From Pseudonocardia terrae (GTDB lineage: Bacteria; Actinomycetota; Actinomycetes; Mycobacteriales; Pseudonocardiaceae): a stretch of DNA of 64,000 nt. A program made the position numbers and the translations under genes. Below, piece after piece: positions 32,540 through 41,421 of this stretch (its first letter is position 1; every line of letters begins with the position of its first letter). A model generated the notes under the pieces. The model was not told the origin of the DNA, did not search any database, and was given only the letters and a program-made list of their open reading frames with translations. The stretch spans positions 62,001-126,000 of the forward strand of contig NZ_JAJTTE010000017.1 in the NCBI RefSeq assembly GCF_021343995.1, read 5' to 3'.

Positions 32540-32758
32540 ATGAGTCCCGTCCCCATGGACCATCACGAGAAGATGCGGCTGCGCGCGGCCGCGTTCCGGG
32601 TCACCCGGCTCTACCCGGGCCCGGTCGGTGAAGTGCTCTCCCGTGAACTCCTCACGTGGGAGGAGTTCGGCTATCGGCTCGGTGGCGGTCAGCTCGTGAT
32701 GCGGCTGGTCGACCACGTCCTCAAGACCCCCCTCAACCAGGACGGCGTCGCGGCCTGA
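32540..32758 (+). CDS. Small conserved hypothetical protein
   Basis: The protein has 72 residues (MSPVPMDHHEKMRLRAAA, then RLYPGPVGEVLSRELLTWEE, ending NQDGVAA). The ATG at 32540 follows GGAGGTGAG. The amphipathic helical content and conserved look (LSRELLTWEEFGYRL) suggest a real actinobacterial small protein. The function is unknown. Confidence 0.7.
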   Translation: MSPVPMDHHEKMRLRAAAFRVTRLYPGPVGEVLSRELLTWEEFGYRLGGGQLVMRLVDHVLKTPLNQDGVAA

Positions 32759-32774
32759 CGCCACGGCGCACGGC

Positions 32775-33116
32775 CTACGGGGTCCCCGCGGGGTCCTGCA
32801 GCGTCACCGTGGTCGCGGCCGGGCCGCTGGGCACCGTGCCGTCGGCCGACGCGGCCACGGCGCCGCCCAGCACCAGCATGGCCGCGAGCGTCGTGAGGCT
32901 GCCCGCCCGGGCGGTCACCGAGTAGGCCGCCGCGACGGCGCCGTGCACCGCCGGGGAGACCCGGCGACCCCGCCGCGCGACGTTCGGTGCCGGAACCGGC
33001 TTCAGCAACCGCTCCACCGGAACGGGCGTCGCGGGGACACGCTCCGCCTCGGGGCACCGGTCCGTCCGGTGACCGGCGGGGGTGTGCGGGCGGCCAGGTT
33101 GCGCCCGGCGGCTCAC
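32775..33116 (-). CDS. Hypothetical protein with one membrane helix
   Basis: The protein has 113 residues if it starts at GTG 33116, preceded by GGGGGA. The N-terminal 65 residues are Pro/Arg-rich and probably disordered. A single hydrophobic helix (SLTTLAAMLVLGGAVAASA) is followed by a 20-residue Thr/Pro tail that would be outside. No family recognised. Coding status is moderate, since the frame is long but compositionally biased. Confidence 0.45.
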   Translation of the reverse strand: MSRRAQPGRPHTPAGHRTDRCPEAERVPATPVPVERLLKPVPAPNVARRGRRVSPAVHGAVAAAYSVTARAGSLTTLAAMLVLGGAVAASADGTVPSGPAATTVTLQDPAGTP

Positions 33117-33401
33117 GCCGCGTCCCCCACCGTGCCCCTGCGGGTGCCGGCCCGGAACCGCCGGAAGGACGACGGTGCGTGCGTCCCGAGCGGCCCCGCG
33201 CGGGGCCGGCACGGAGCAGCGGGCCGGGGCGGGCGGCGGCACGGTCACGCCCGGTTCATCGGGTCGTCACCCGCCATCGTTAGCCCACCCCGGGCCGGCC
33301 CACCCGATCGGGGTCGTCGGAGTCGACGACGTGTGCCGGTCGGAGGCTCGGCCGCTCGCCCGCCGACCGTCCGCCGGACCGCCCCACGGGTGGGGAGACG
33401 G

Positions 33402-35039
33402 TCACAGGCGCTGCCGCAGCTCCCGCTTGAGCACCTTCCCCGCCGCCGACACCGGGATCTCGTCGACGAGCCGGATCTCGCGCAGTCGCTTGTAGGGCAG
33501 GACCTGCGCGTTCACCGCCTCCATCAGCTCCGTGGCCTGGGCCTCCGTGCGGCCCGGCGCCACCACGAAGGCCACCGGCAGCTCGCCGACGCTCACGTCC
33601 GGCCGCCCGACGACGGCCGCGCCGACCACGCCCGGCTGCCGGAACAGCAGCTCCTCCAGCTCCCGGGGGTACACGTTGTAGCCCTTGTAGAGCAGCATGT
33701 CCTTCTTGCGGTCGACGATCCGCAGGTACCCGTCCTCGTCGAGGACGCCGACATCGCCGGTGTGCAGCCAGCCCTCCCGCAGCGTCGCGGCGGTCTCCTC
33801 GGGCCGGTCCTTGTAGCCCACCATGACCTGCGGGCCGCGGATGCAGACCTCGCCCTCGGTGCCCTGCGGGACCGGCCGGCCCTGCTCGTCGACGATCCGG
33901 ACCTCGGTGTCGGCGACGGGCCGGCCCACACTCCCGGCCTTGCGCACCCCGGAACGCGCGGTCGGGTTCTGGGTGGCGCCCATCGTGACCTCGGTGAGCC
34001 CGTAGCCCTCCACGATCACGAGGTCCTCGCCCAGCCGCCGCTGCAGCGCCTCGATCAGCTCGACGGGCAGCGGGGCCGCGCCCGAGCTCAGCGCCCGGAC
34101 CGACGACAGGTCCCGCGTCGCGAAGTCCGGGTGGCGCAGCAGTGCGGCGTACAGCGGCGGCGCGCCGCCCATCGAGGTGGCTCCGAACCGCTCGACGTCG
34201 GCCAGGTAGGCGGCCGGGTCGAAGCGCTCGTGCAGCACGCTGCTCGTGCCGGACAGCAGCGGGATGTTGAGCCCGCCGACCGTGCCCATCGCGTGGAACC
34301 AGGGCGTGATGTTGACGACGACGCCGGTGCCGAACCGCACCGGGAACTCCTCGGCCGGGCCCTGGTCGGCGAGCACGAGGCCGCCGTGGGCGTCGAGCTC
34401 GGGCCGGGCGCCGGAGCCCGCGCAGGCGTACTGCAGGACGTTGACCACCACGTTGCGGTGCGGCAGCTGCACGCCCTTCGACCGCCCGGTGGTGCCGCCG
34501 GTGTAGGCCAGGTGCGCGAGGTCGCGGTGGACGTCGATCTCCACGGCCGGCGGCTCGGTGGGCGCCTGCGCGTGGAACTCCTCGAAGTCCGACGCTCCCT
34601 GCGCGGTCAGCCGCACCGCGGGGTCGACGGCCTGCTCCCGGTTCGTGACCAGCGCGAACTTGACCCGCGTCTGGTCGCGCACCGCGGCGAAGGCGGGGTA
34701 CGCGGCCTCCCAGCTCACCAGCGCGGCCGCGCCGGCGTCGGCCAGCTGGGCCGCGAGGTCCGCGGGCGGCAGCAGCGGGTTGGCCGGCGTGAACGTCGCC
34801 CCGGCGAGCTGGATGCCGTAGTAGGCGATCGCGTACTGGGGGCAGTTCGGCAGGTGGATCGCGACCACGTCGCCGCGGCCGACGCCCTGCTCGCGCAGCG
34901 CGTGCGCGAAGGCGGAGGCCCGGGCGAACAGCTGGGCGTAGGTCAGGTCGCGGCCGTAGTAGTGCACGGCCACCCGGTCGCCGTAGCGGCGCGCGGACCC
35001 GGCCAGCACGGCGCCGACGGGCACCTCGGGGTAGTTCAC
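33402..35039 (-). CDS. Acyl-CoA ligase (AMP-dependent, FadD type)
   Basis: The protein has 545 residues and is complete. It contains P-loop YTGGTTGRSKG, VEGYGLTEVT, the hinge and lid region LHTGDVGVLDEDGYLRIVDR, and the C-terminal catalytic lysine segment PVSAAGKVLKRELR. It activates a carboxylate, probably a fatty or steroid side-chain acid. The GTG at 35039 overlaps the P450 stop (GTGA), so oxidation by the P450 and CoA activation are probably successive steps. Confidence 0.95.
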   Translation of the reverse strand: MNYPEVPVGAVLAGSARRYGDRVAVHYYGRDLTYAQLFARASAFAHALREQGVGRGDVVAIHLPNCPQYAIAYYGIQLAGATFTPANPLLPPADLAAQLADAGAAALVSWEAAYPAFAAVRDQTRVKFALVTNREQAVDPAVRLTAQGASDFEEFHAQAPTEPPAVEIDVHRDLAHLAYTGGTTGRSKGVQLPHRNVVVNVLQYACAGSGARPELDAHGGLVLADQGPAEEFPVRFGTGVVVNITPWFHAMGTVGGLNIPLLSGTSSVLHERFDPAAYLADVERFGATSMGGAPPLYAALLRHPDFATRDLSSVRALSSGAAPLPVELIEALQRRLGEDLVIVEGYGLTEVTMGATQNPTARSGVRKAGSVGRPVADTEVRIVDEQGRPVPQGTEGEVCIRGPQVMVGYKDRPEETAATLREGWLHTGDVGVLDEDGYLRIVDRKKDMLLYKGYNVYPRELEELLFRQPGVVGAAVVGRPDVSVGELPVAFVVAPGRTEAQATELMEAVNAQVLPYKRLREIRLVDEIPVSAAGKVLKRELRQRL

Positions 35040-36328
35040 CGGGCCCCTCCGGCGGTGAAGGCGACGTGCAGGTGCTTGATGCCGTTGATGAACATCGACC
35101 GCAGCCGCTCCGCCTCGCCCGTGACGTGGATGTCCGGCACCCGGGTGAGCAGCTCGCGGAACATCACCGCCATCTCCCGCCGGGCCAGGTGGGCGCCGAG
35201 GCAGAAGTGCGGGCCGGGTCCGCCGAAGCCGACGTGCGGGTTCGGCGAGCGCCGGACGTCGAACCGGTCCGGGTCGGCGAAGTGCGCGGGATCGCGGTTC
35301 GCGGCCCAGTAGAACAGGGCCACCTTGTCGCCCGCGGCCAGCTCCTTGCCGCCGAGCACCGCGTCCTTCGCCAGCGTGCGCCGCATGTAGATCACCGGCG
35401 AGGCGAGTCGGACGATCTCGTCGATCGCCGTGGGCGTCACGCCGTCGAGGTCGGCGAGCCAGGCCGCGCGCTGGTCGGGGTTGTCGGTGAGGAACTTCAG
35501 GCCCCAGCTGATCGCGTTGCGGGTGGTCTCGTTGCCCGCGACCACCAGCAGGACGAAGAAGCTGGCGAGCTCGTCCGGGGTCAGCCGCTCGCCGTCGATC
35601 TCCGCGTTGACCAGGGCGGACGTCACGTCGTCCGTCGGGTTCTTCTCCCGCGCCGCACCGAGCTCCTTCATCAGCGCGGCGAGCTCGCCGCCCGCGGTGA
35701 GCAGGGCGGTGATGACGTCCGTGCCCTCCGGCACGTACTCCGGGTCCTGCGCCCCGAGGATCACGTTCGTGCGGTCGAACACGAAGCGGTGCTGACTCTC
35801 GGGGATGCCCATCATGTCGCAGACGATCTTCAGCGGCAGCCGGGCGGAGATGTCGGTGACCGCGTCGCACTCGCCGCGGTCGATCACGTCGTCGACGATC
35901 CGGGTCGCCGACCGCTGCACGTCCTCGGTGAGCTGGGCGAGCCGGCGCGGGGTGAAGCCACGCGAGACGATCCGGCGCAGCCGGGCGTGCCGCGGGTCGT
36001 CCATGTTGATCATCGAGCCGAAGAACTCGGCGAACTCCGGCGGCTGGTCGACGACCGAGGTCGAGCCCGAGCCCGAGGTGAAGACCTGCGGGGTCCGGCT
36101 GGCCTCGACGACGTCGTCGAGCCGGGTCAGCGCGAAGTACCCCGGGCCCGGCTCCAGATGGCCGAAGTCCGGCTCGGGGTAGAAGGGGATCGGCTCGTTG
36201 GTGCGCAGCCACGCGAAGGCGGCGGCGCGCTCCTCGACGGGGACGGTCCAGAACCCCTCGACGTCCGAGAGGTCCGGGCGTCCCGGGTCGAGGGCCGCGT
36301 GATCCGTGGTGGTCGCGTCAGTGGACAT
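35036..36328 (-). CDS. Cytochrome P450
   Basis: The protein has 430 residues. The I-helix oxygen motif is VVAGNETTR, the ExxR is EIVR, and the heme loop is FGGPGPHFCLGAHLARRE with the axial thiolate C376. The segment MINMDDPRHARLRRIVSRGF matches actinobacterial CYPs of the lipid/sterol side-chain hydroxylase clade (CYP124/125-like); the exact family needs alignment. It is soluble, with no membrane anchor. The ATG at 36328 follows AGGAGGG. It is translationally coupled to the downstream CoA ligase. Confidence 0.95.
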   Translation of the reverse strand: MSTDATTTDHAALDPGRPDLSDVEGFWTVPVEERAAAFAWLRTNEPIPFYPEPDFGHLEPGPGYFALTRLDDVVEASRTPQVFTSGSGSTSVVDQPPEFAEFFGSMINMDDPRHARLRRIVSRGFTPRRLAQLTEDVQRSATRIVDDVIDRGECDAVTDISARLPLKIVCDMMGIPESQHRFVFDRTNVILGAQDPEYVPEGTDVITALLTAGGELAALMKELGAAREKNPTDDVTSALVNAEIDGERLTPDELASFFVLLVVAGNETTRNAISWGLKFLTDNPDQRAAWLADLDGVTPTAIDEIVRLASPVIYMRRTLAKDAVLGGKELAAGDKVALFYWAANRDPAHFADPDRFDVRRSPNPHVGFGGPGPHFCLGAHLARREMAVMFRELLTRVPDIHVTGEAERLRSMFINGIKHLHVAFTAGGAR

Positions 36329-36380
36329 GCATACGGTCCCTCCTGCCGGTCCGCGGTGACCGGCGCCTCGCCCACCATAG

Positions 36381-39300
36381 TTACTGAACGGTAGATCGGG
36401 GAGGGATGAGGCCCCGTTCGTACCCGATCGCCACCGCGTCCGTGCGTCCCGCGGCGCCGAGCTTCGCCATGACCCGCGAGAGGTGCACGCTGACCGTCTT
36501 CTCGCTGATGTAGAGGGCCTCGCCGACCTGGCGGTTCGTGCGCCCCTCGGCCACCAGCGCCAGCACGGCCCGCTCCCGCGGGGTGAGTGGCCCGGCGCCC
36601 GCGGACGCGGGCTCGGGGCGGGACCGGCGGGCACGCGCCCGCTCCCGGACGTCGGCGGCCCGCGCGCGCAGCGGCGCCGCGCCGAGCCGGCCGGCGACCC
36701 CGACCGCCGCGTCGAGGTCCGCGACGGCCGCCTCCCGCCGCCGCGCGGCCGCCGCCCGGTCCTCGGTGCGGCCGGCCGCGGTCAGGTGCGCCTCGGCCCG
36801 CCGGACCCGGGCCTCGGCCTCCCGGTACGGCTCGCCGTAGCCGAACGCCTCCAGCACCCCCGTCCACGTCGCGGCGTCGGCCTGCCCCCGCACGCGCTCC
36901 CGCTCCGCGCGCGCCCGGGCCAGCCACGCCCGCCCCTCGACGCCCAGCGAGCCCGACCGGGGGATGCCCTTCTCGGCGGCCTCCTCCGCACACGCGAGGA
37001 GTCGTTCGGCAGGCTCGTGCGCGCCCTCGGGTACGGCGGCGAGGCCGAGGGCGGCGAGCATGATCGCCGCGATGTGGTGCGGCAGGAGCCGCTCGAGGTC
37101 GGCGAGTGCGGTCTCCGCCCGGCGCAGCGCCTCCTCCGGCGCGCCCCGCCAGAGCGCCGCCTCGACGCCGGCCCCGCCCAGCAGGAGGACCACCTGGTCG
37201 TCCTCCTGGTCGCGGGAGTCGAGCTCCTCCCAGCGCCGCTCGGCCTCCTCGAGCCGGCCCCGGGCGACCTCGACCAGCAGGCCCGCCGCGGCGAGCCGCC
37301 CGGCGACGACCGGCGCCACCATCGCCCCGCCGAGCCGGGCCGTGTGCTCGGCGGCGTCCCAGTCGCCGGCGACGAACTCGCTCATCAGCCGCGCGACCCG
37401 CATGTCCATGCCGTAGCCGCTCCAGGTGGTGCCGGTCTCGGTGGCCCGTGCGCCCCCGGCCGCGAACTCCGCCGCCGCGGCCGCCGCCGAGCCCTCCTCC
37501 AGGAACGACATCCCGCGGTTGTAGAAGATCCGCAGCTCCACGCCGATGTTCCCGGAGCCGCGGGCCAGGGGCAGGGCCTCCGACAGCAGCGCGCGGCTGC
37601 GTGGGCCGCGACCCTCGAACTCCTCCGCGACCGCCAGGCTGATCAGGGCGTCCGCCTCGGCCGCCGCCACGTCCTGCAGCGCCTCCGCGAGCGCCGTGCG
37701 CGGATCCGCGGCGGCGTGCTCACCGTGCGGCTCGGCGGTGCCCGCCCGCAGGGCCGCGGCCGCCTTCCGCGCGATCCGCAGGGCCGCCGCGCCGTGCTCG
37801 CGCACGCCCGGCACGTCGTCCGTGCGCCAGAGGGCGCGGGCCAGGATCGCGTGGGCCCAGGCGAGGTCGGCGGTGGGCGGCCCGTCCCGGAGGAGGTCGA
37901 CCGCCTCCCGGGCCGTGGTGGCCGCGGGCACGGCGGCCTCGGCGCGCTCGAGCTGCCGGATGGCGTGCCGGACCCGGACCTCGGCGGCGCGCTCGCGGTC
38001 CGTGCCGGCGTCGACCAGCTCCAGGGCGCGGGTGCTCAACGCGATGCCGCGGTCCGGGTCGCCGGTGGCGCTCGCCGACCAGGCCGCCCAGAGCGTGACG
38101 GTGATCTCGTCCGCCCCCGCGACCGCGGCCGCGTCGGGTACTGCGGACCACAGCTCGACGGCCCGTTCGGCGTGCCGCAGGACCTCGGCGGGCGCCCCGA
38201 GACGATCGGCCTCCCGGGCCGCGCGCACGGACGCGGCGAGCGCGCGGGGCAGGTCGTGGGCGGCGAGGGCGTGGTGGGCCAGGGCGGCCGCGGGGGAGGC
38301 TGCGACGGGTGCGGGCCGGCCGGTCGGGGCCGGCTCCGCCAGTCGCGCGGCGATCAGGTCCGCGTACCGCGAGTGGATCCGCGCCCGCTCGCCGGGCAGC
38401 AGGTCGCCGTAGACCGCCTCGCGCAGCAGGGCGTGCCGGAAGGTGAGGTCGCCCCGCTCGTCCGGCACCAGGACGTGATGGGCCACGGCCTCCCGGACGG
38501 CCTCCTCGAACTCCGCGGTGGCCAGGCCGCTGACCTCGGCCAACGTGGCGTCGGCGACGCTGCGCCCGGCCACCGACGCGACCCGCAGCACCTGGCGGGC
38601 GGGCGCGGGCAGTCGCTCGAACCGGGCCAGCAGGACGTCCGTGAGTGCCTCGGGCAGCCCGGCGCCGCCCCCGGCGGCCGAGACCAGCTCCTCGGCGAAG
38701 AACGCGTTGCCCTCGCTGCGCCGGGCCAGCCGGTGCAGCGCGCGCTCCGGCAGCCCGAGATCGCCGGCGAGGGCCGTGACCAGGGCGAGCGCGTCGGACG
38801 GCGGCAGCGGCGCCAGCTCCAGCCGCTCGACGGCGGGCAGCCGCACCAGCTCGGCGAGCACCGGGCGCAACGGGTGCCGGCGGTGCAGGTCGTCCGCGCG
38901 GTAGGTGGCCACCACGAGCAGGCGCCCGGCGCCCAGCCGGGAGAGCAGGAAGACGAGCAGGTCGCGGCTCGACCGGTCCGCCCAGTGCAGGTCCTCGAGG
39001 AGCAGCAGCACCGGCGGCCCCTCGCCCGAGGCCGTGTCGAGGGCCGAGAGCAGCGCCTCGAAGACCTGCAGCTGCCCCAGCTCGCGCCCGCCCCGCTCCG
39101 GGGTCGACTCCCCGGGGACGAGCCGCAGCAGCCCCGGATGCCGCTCGGCCAGGCCGGGACGCTCGACCAGCAGCCGGCCGACGATCTCGGTGAAGGGCAG
39201 GTAGGGCAGCTCCACACCTGCGGTGTCGATGCACCGCCCGAGGAGGACGAGCGCGCCCGCCTCGCCCGCCTGCGCGGACAGCTCGGCGATCAGCCGGGAC

Positions 39301-39443
39301 TTGCCCACCCCGGCGTCGCCGGACAGCAGGACGCCCGTGCCCCGCCCCGAGCGCGCCCGATCGAGCGCAGCGGCGAGGACGGCCCGTTCGGCCCCCCGAC
39401 CGACCAGACCGATCCCCACCCCCGGACGTGGCACGGGCGTCAT
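36381..39443 (-). CDS. Large LuxR-family regulator with AAA/STAND ATPase (LAL type), second copy
   Basis: The protein has 1020 residues. The N-terminal NTPase has Walker A SGDAGVGKSR and Walker B LLLLEDLHWADRSSRDLLVF. A long TPR-like region follows, then a C-terminal LuxR HTH (LTPRERAVLALVAEGRTNRQ, KTVSVHLSRVMAKLGAAG). It lies 52 bp upstream of the P450 gene in the same direction and is a good candidate activator of the P450-ligase pair. The ATG at 39443 is chosen because it gives the compact start MTPVPRPGVGIG just before the ATPase. Confidence 0.93.
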   Translation of the reverse strand: MTPVPRPGVGIGLVGRGAERAVLAAALDRARSGRGTGVLLSGDAGVGKSRLIAELSAQAGEAGALVLLGRCIDTAGVELPYLPFTEIVGRLLVERPGLAERHPGLLRLVPGESTPERGGRELGQLQVFEALLSALDTASGEGPPVLLLLEDLHWADRSSRDLLVFLLSRLGAGRLLVVATYRADDLHRRHPLRPVLAELVRLPAVERLELAPLPPSDALALVTALAGDLGLPERALHRLARRSEGNAFFAEELVSAAGGGAGLPEALTDVLLARFERLPAPARQVLRVASVAGRSVADATLAEVSGLATAEFEEAVREAVAHHVLVPDERGDLTFRHALLREAVYGDLLPGERARIHSRYADLIAARLAEPAPTGRPAPVAASPAAALAHHALAAHDLPRALAASVRAAREADRLGAPAEVLRHAERAVELWSAVPDAAAVAGADEITVTLWAAWSASATGDPDRGIALSTRALELVDAGTDRERAAEVRVRHAIRQLERAEAAVPAATTAREAVDLLRDGPPTADLAWAHAILARALWRTDDVPGVREHGAAALRIARKAAAALRAGTAEPHGEHAAADPRTALAEALQDVAAAEADALISLAVAEEFEGRGPRSRALLSEALPLARGSGNIGVELRIFYNRGMSFLEEGSAAAAAAEFAAGGARATETGTTWSGYGMDMRVARLMSEFVAGDWDAAEHTARLGGAMVAPVVAGRLAAAGLLVEVARGRLEEAERRWEELDSRDQEDDQVVLLLGGAGVEAALWRGAPEEALRRAETALADLERLLPHHIAAIMLAALGLAAVPEGAHEPAERLLACAEEAAEKGIPRSGSLGVEGRAWLARARAERERVRGQADAATWTGVLEAFGYGEPYREAEARVRRAEAHLTAAGRTEDRAAAARRREAAVADLDAAVGVAGRLGAAPLRARAADVRERARARRSRPEPASAGAGPLTPRERAVLALVAEGRTNRQVGEALYISEKTVSVHLSRVMAKLGAAGRTDAVAIGYERGLIPPRSTVQ

Positions 39444-39492
39444 GCTCGCACGGACCCCCGACGGTTCCGGGCGCCTTCCGCCGGCCTCCCCC

Positions 39493-39678
39493 TCACGCCG
39501 CGCGGCACCGCCCCGCGACGGCCGACTTCTCGTGCGGCACCGGCGGGGGCACCGGGATCCGTGGCGGCTCGCGCCGCCCCTTCCGCCCGCGCCGGGCCTG
39601 CCGCGCCAGCCGGCTGCGGTCGGCCTCGGCGAGGAGGGCGCTGCGGTGCTCGTCGACCATCGTCTCCAGGAAGAGCAT
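39493..39678 (-). CDS. Small basic hypothetical protein
   Basis: The protein has 61 residues. A helical N-terminus (MLFLETMVDEHRSALLAEAD) is followed by a basic segment (RLARQARRGRKGRRE) and a proline-rich tail. The N-terminal pattern recurs in small actinobacterial proteins as far as I recall. The ATG at 39678 has GGAG ten bases upstream. It precedes the LuxR-AAA gene by 49 bp. Function unknown. Confidence 0.5.
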   Translation of the reverse strand: MLFLETMVDEHRSALLAEADRSRLARQARRGRKGRREPPRIPVPPPVPHEKSAVAGRCRAA

Positions 39679-39756
39679 GACGATGACACTCCGCCTGAGG
39701 GGTGCCCCCGGACATCGGTCGGTCACGCGGTCCCGACGCCGCCGGCGCGCGCCCGA

Positions 39757-39782
39757 CCTGAGGGGTCGCCTTACCCCTCGGG
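39757..39782 (-). terminator. Hairpin after CobW-type gene
   Basis: A 10-bp stem (core GAGGGGT / ACCCCTC, six-base loop CGCCTT) lies 25 bp beyond the stop of the leftward CobW-type gene. Confidence 0.65.
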
Positions 39783-39806
39783 GTGCAGAAGTCCCCGGTC
39801 TCCCGT

Positions 39807-41081
39807 CTAGGACTCCTCCCGACGGGACCGCTCGCCGTCCCGGCCGGCGGGCTCGTGGCCTGCAGGTTCGGGGGCGCCGCAGGGGTCGGCGTGCCAGAAC
39901 CCGAAGGGGTCGGGCAGCGCCGGCCACGTCTCCTCGCCGGCGGCGAGCTCGGCGTCGGTGAGCAGGGCGGACCGCAGGCCGGCCTCGACCGCGTCGAGAC
40001 CGTCGGCGTCGAGCGCGTGGGCCAGCACGACGACGTCCTGCGCCCGGTCCCCGAAGCGGGGGTGCCAGCCGAGCGCCGCGAGGGCGCGGCGCTCGTCGGA
40101 CACCTCGTCCCAGGCCTCGGGGTCCTGTCCGGCGAGCCACTCCCCGGCCTGCCCGATCCGCAGGCCGCCGCCGGCGGACTCCAGCCACAGGACGTCGTCG
40201 GGCCGGGTGGCGAGCCAGATCCGCCCGCGGGTCCGCACGACGCCGTCGAGCAGCAGGTCGATCGCCTCGTGCAGGCGGGCGGGGTGGAACGGGCGGCGCG
40301 CGGAGAAGACGAGCAGGCGCACCCCGCAGTCGGTGGTCAGCGGCGGGGCACCGCGCAGCAGCGGGACGTGGACGTCGTCGGGTCGGCCGCGACGGGCCTG
40401 CACGTGCGTGCGGCGCAGGAGCACCGCGTCGTCGTCGAGCTCGGCGAGCCGGGACCGCAGCGCGGTGGGGGCGAGCCGCTCCAGAACGGCGTCGACCCGG
40501 GCGAGCTCCCAGGCGGGGGCGGTGCCCGTGTGCACCAGGAGGTCCGCGAACTCCGCCTGCGCGACGGCGACCTGGGCGATCGTGCGCTCGTCGTGCGGGA
40601 GGTCGGCGAGGCCGCGCTCGGCGACGGGCTCGTCGCCGGTGGCGTCGTCGAGCCAGCCGGCGGCGTCGACGGCCGTGATCACGCCGCGCAGGTCGACGAG
40701 CTCGGTGAGCACGACGCCGGGGCGGCCGTCGGCCCCGCCCCCGTCGACCAGGACGTGCGCCAGCGCCCAGCACACCTGCTCCGGCTCGAGGACGGGGTCG
40801 AGGTGCAGCACCACGCGCCGGACCCGGCCGGCGAGCCGGCGCAGCGTGGGCAGGAGGTCCTCGCGCAGCGTGCAGGGCACGCAGCCGTGGGCCAGCTCCA
40901 CCTCGGTCCACGTGTCGGAGTCGCGGTCGCGGATCCGCCGGTGCAGCCGCCCGCGGGCGATGTCGCGCAGGTCGTGGTGCACGACCACGACGTCGGGGTC
41001 GGCGGTGCGCAGCCGGGTGAGGACGCGCTCCACCCCCTCGGCGCTCAGGCCCGTGGCCACGAGCAGTTCGGTGCCGGGCAT
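39807..41081 (-). CDS. CobW/COG0523-type metallochaperone homologue lacking the P-loop
   Basis: The protein has 424 residues. The CobW C-terminal domain is evident (RPFHPARLHEAIDLLLDGVV, RTRGRIWLATRPDDVLWLES). The metal motif usually C-x-C-C is GCVPCTLRED (C67, C70). The N-terminus (ELLVATGLSAEGVERV) occupies the place of the Walker A GxxGxGK(S/T) but has no GK, so GTP hydrolysis is unlikely in the usual way. Its position divergent from cysteine-free ribosomal protein paralogues, with an AT-rich Zur-like palindrome between, points to zinc starvation. It may bind or deliver zinc. Confidence 0.88.
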   Translation of the reverse strand: MPGTELLVATGLSAEGVERVLTRLRTADPDVVVVHHDLRDIARGRLHRRIRDRDSDTWTEVELAHGCVPCTLREDLLPTLRRLAGRVRRVVLHLDPVLEPEQVCWALAHVLVDGGGADGRPGVVLTELVDLRGVITAVDAAGWLDDATGDEPVAERGLADLPHDERTIAQVAVAQAEFADLLVHTGTAPAWELARVDAVLERLAPTALRSRLAELDDDAVLLRRTHVQARRGRPDDVHVPLLRGAPPLTTDCGVRLLVFSARRPFHPARLHEAIDLLLDGVVRTRGRIWLATRPDDVLWLESAGGGLRIGQAGEWLAGQDPEAWDEVSDERRALAALGWHPRFGDRAQDVVVLAHALDADGLDAVEAGLRSALLTDAELAAGEETWPALPDPFGFWHADPCGAPEPAGHEPAGRDGERSRREES

Positions 41082-41117
41082 GCGCCCTCCTCGGGAAGGG
41101 GTCGGGGTCGGCGAGCA

Positions 41118-41138
41118 TTACCGTAAATGACAATCGTT
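41118..41138. promoter_or_regulatory. Candidate Zur box
   Basis: An AT-rich island in a GC-rich region contains the small palindrome TTACCGTAA (41118-41126), overlapping an imperfect inverted repeat AATGACAATCGTT (41126-41138). The outline resembles AT-rich Zur operators. It lies 22 bp before the L33 paralogue and 37 bp before the divergent CobW-type gene. Confidence 0.5.
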
Positions 41139-41160
41139 CCCGATACGAGAGGAGGGTGGC

Positions 41161-41331
41161 GTGGCCGCCAAGTCCGCCGCCGTGCGTCCCGTGGTGAAGA
41201 TGCGATCGACCGCCGGCACGGGCACGACCTACGTGACCCGCAAGAACCGCCGCAACGACCCCGACCGGCTCGTGCTGCGCAAGTACGACCCGGTGGTCCG
41301 CCGGCACGTCGAGTTCCGCGAGGAGCGCTGA
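41161..41331 (+). CDS. rpmG: 50S ribosomal protein L33, zinc-free paralogue
   Basis: The protein has 56 residues ([16 protein letters not shown]..., [20 protein letters not shown]). It matches L33 but has none of the four zinc-binding cysteines found in the second L33 of this window (42413-42580). It would replace the zinc form in zinc-poor conditions, freeing zinc. The GTG at 41161 is preceded by GAGAGGAGG. The stop overlaps the ATG of a 28-codon frame. Confidence 0.95.
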   Translation: MAAKSAAVRPVVKMRSTAGTGTTYVTRKNRRNDPDRLVLRKYDPVVRRHVEFREER

Positions 41332-41417
41332 TGCCGACCACGCGGAGCCGGTCCTCGGCCCAGCCGGCACGGCCGGGCCGTGTCCTGTTGTCGTACCCGC
41401 ACGCCGGGCGGTGGTGA
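41331..41417 (+). CDS. Possible 28-residue leader or mini-protein between L33 and L28
   Basis: The ATG at 41331 overlaps the L33 stop (TGATG) and is preceded by GAGGAG at good spacing. The frame [18 protein letters not shown]... runs 28 codons to 41417, five bases before the L28 GTG. It matches no ribosomal protein I know. It could be a coupling peptide that keeps ribosomes moving through the operon, or chance. Confidence 0.35.
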   Translation: MPTTRSRSSAQPARPGRVLLSYPHAGRW

Positions 41418-41421
41418 GCCC

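Noticed and set aside
36338..36380. Operator TACTGAACGGTA upstream of the P450 gene
   Set aside because: Only the outer TAC/GTA and two inner positions are symmetric, so it does not stand out from chance.
41331..41417. Ribosomal protein L36, L31 or L32 in the zinc operon
   Set aside because: The 28-residue sequence shares no recognisable features with these proteins.
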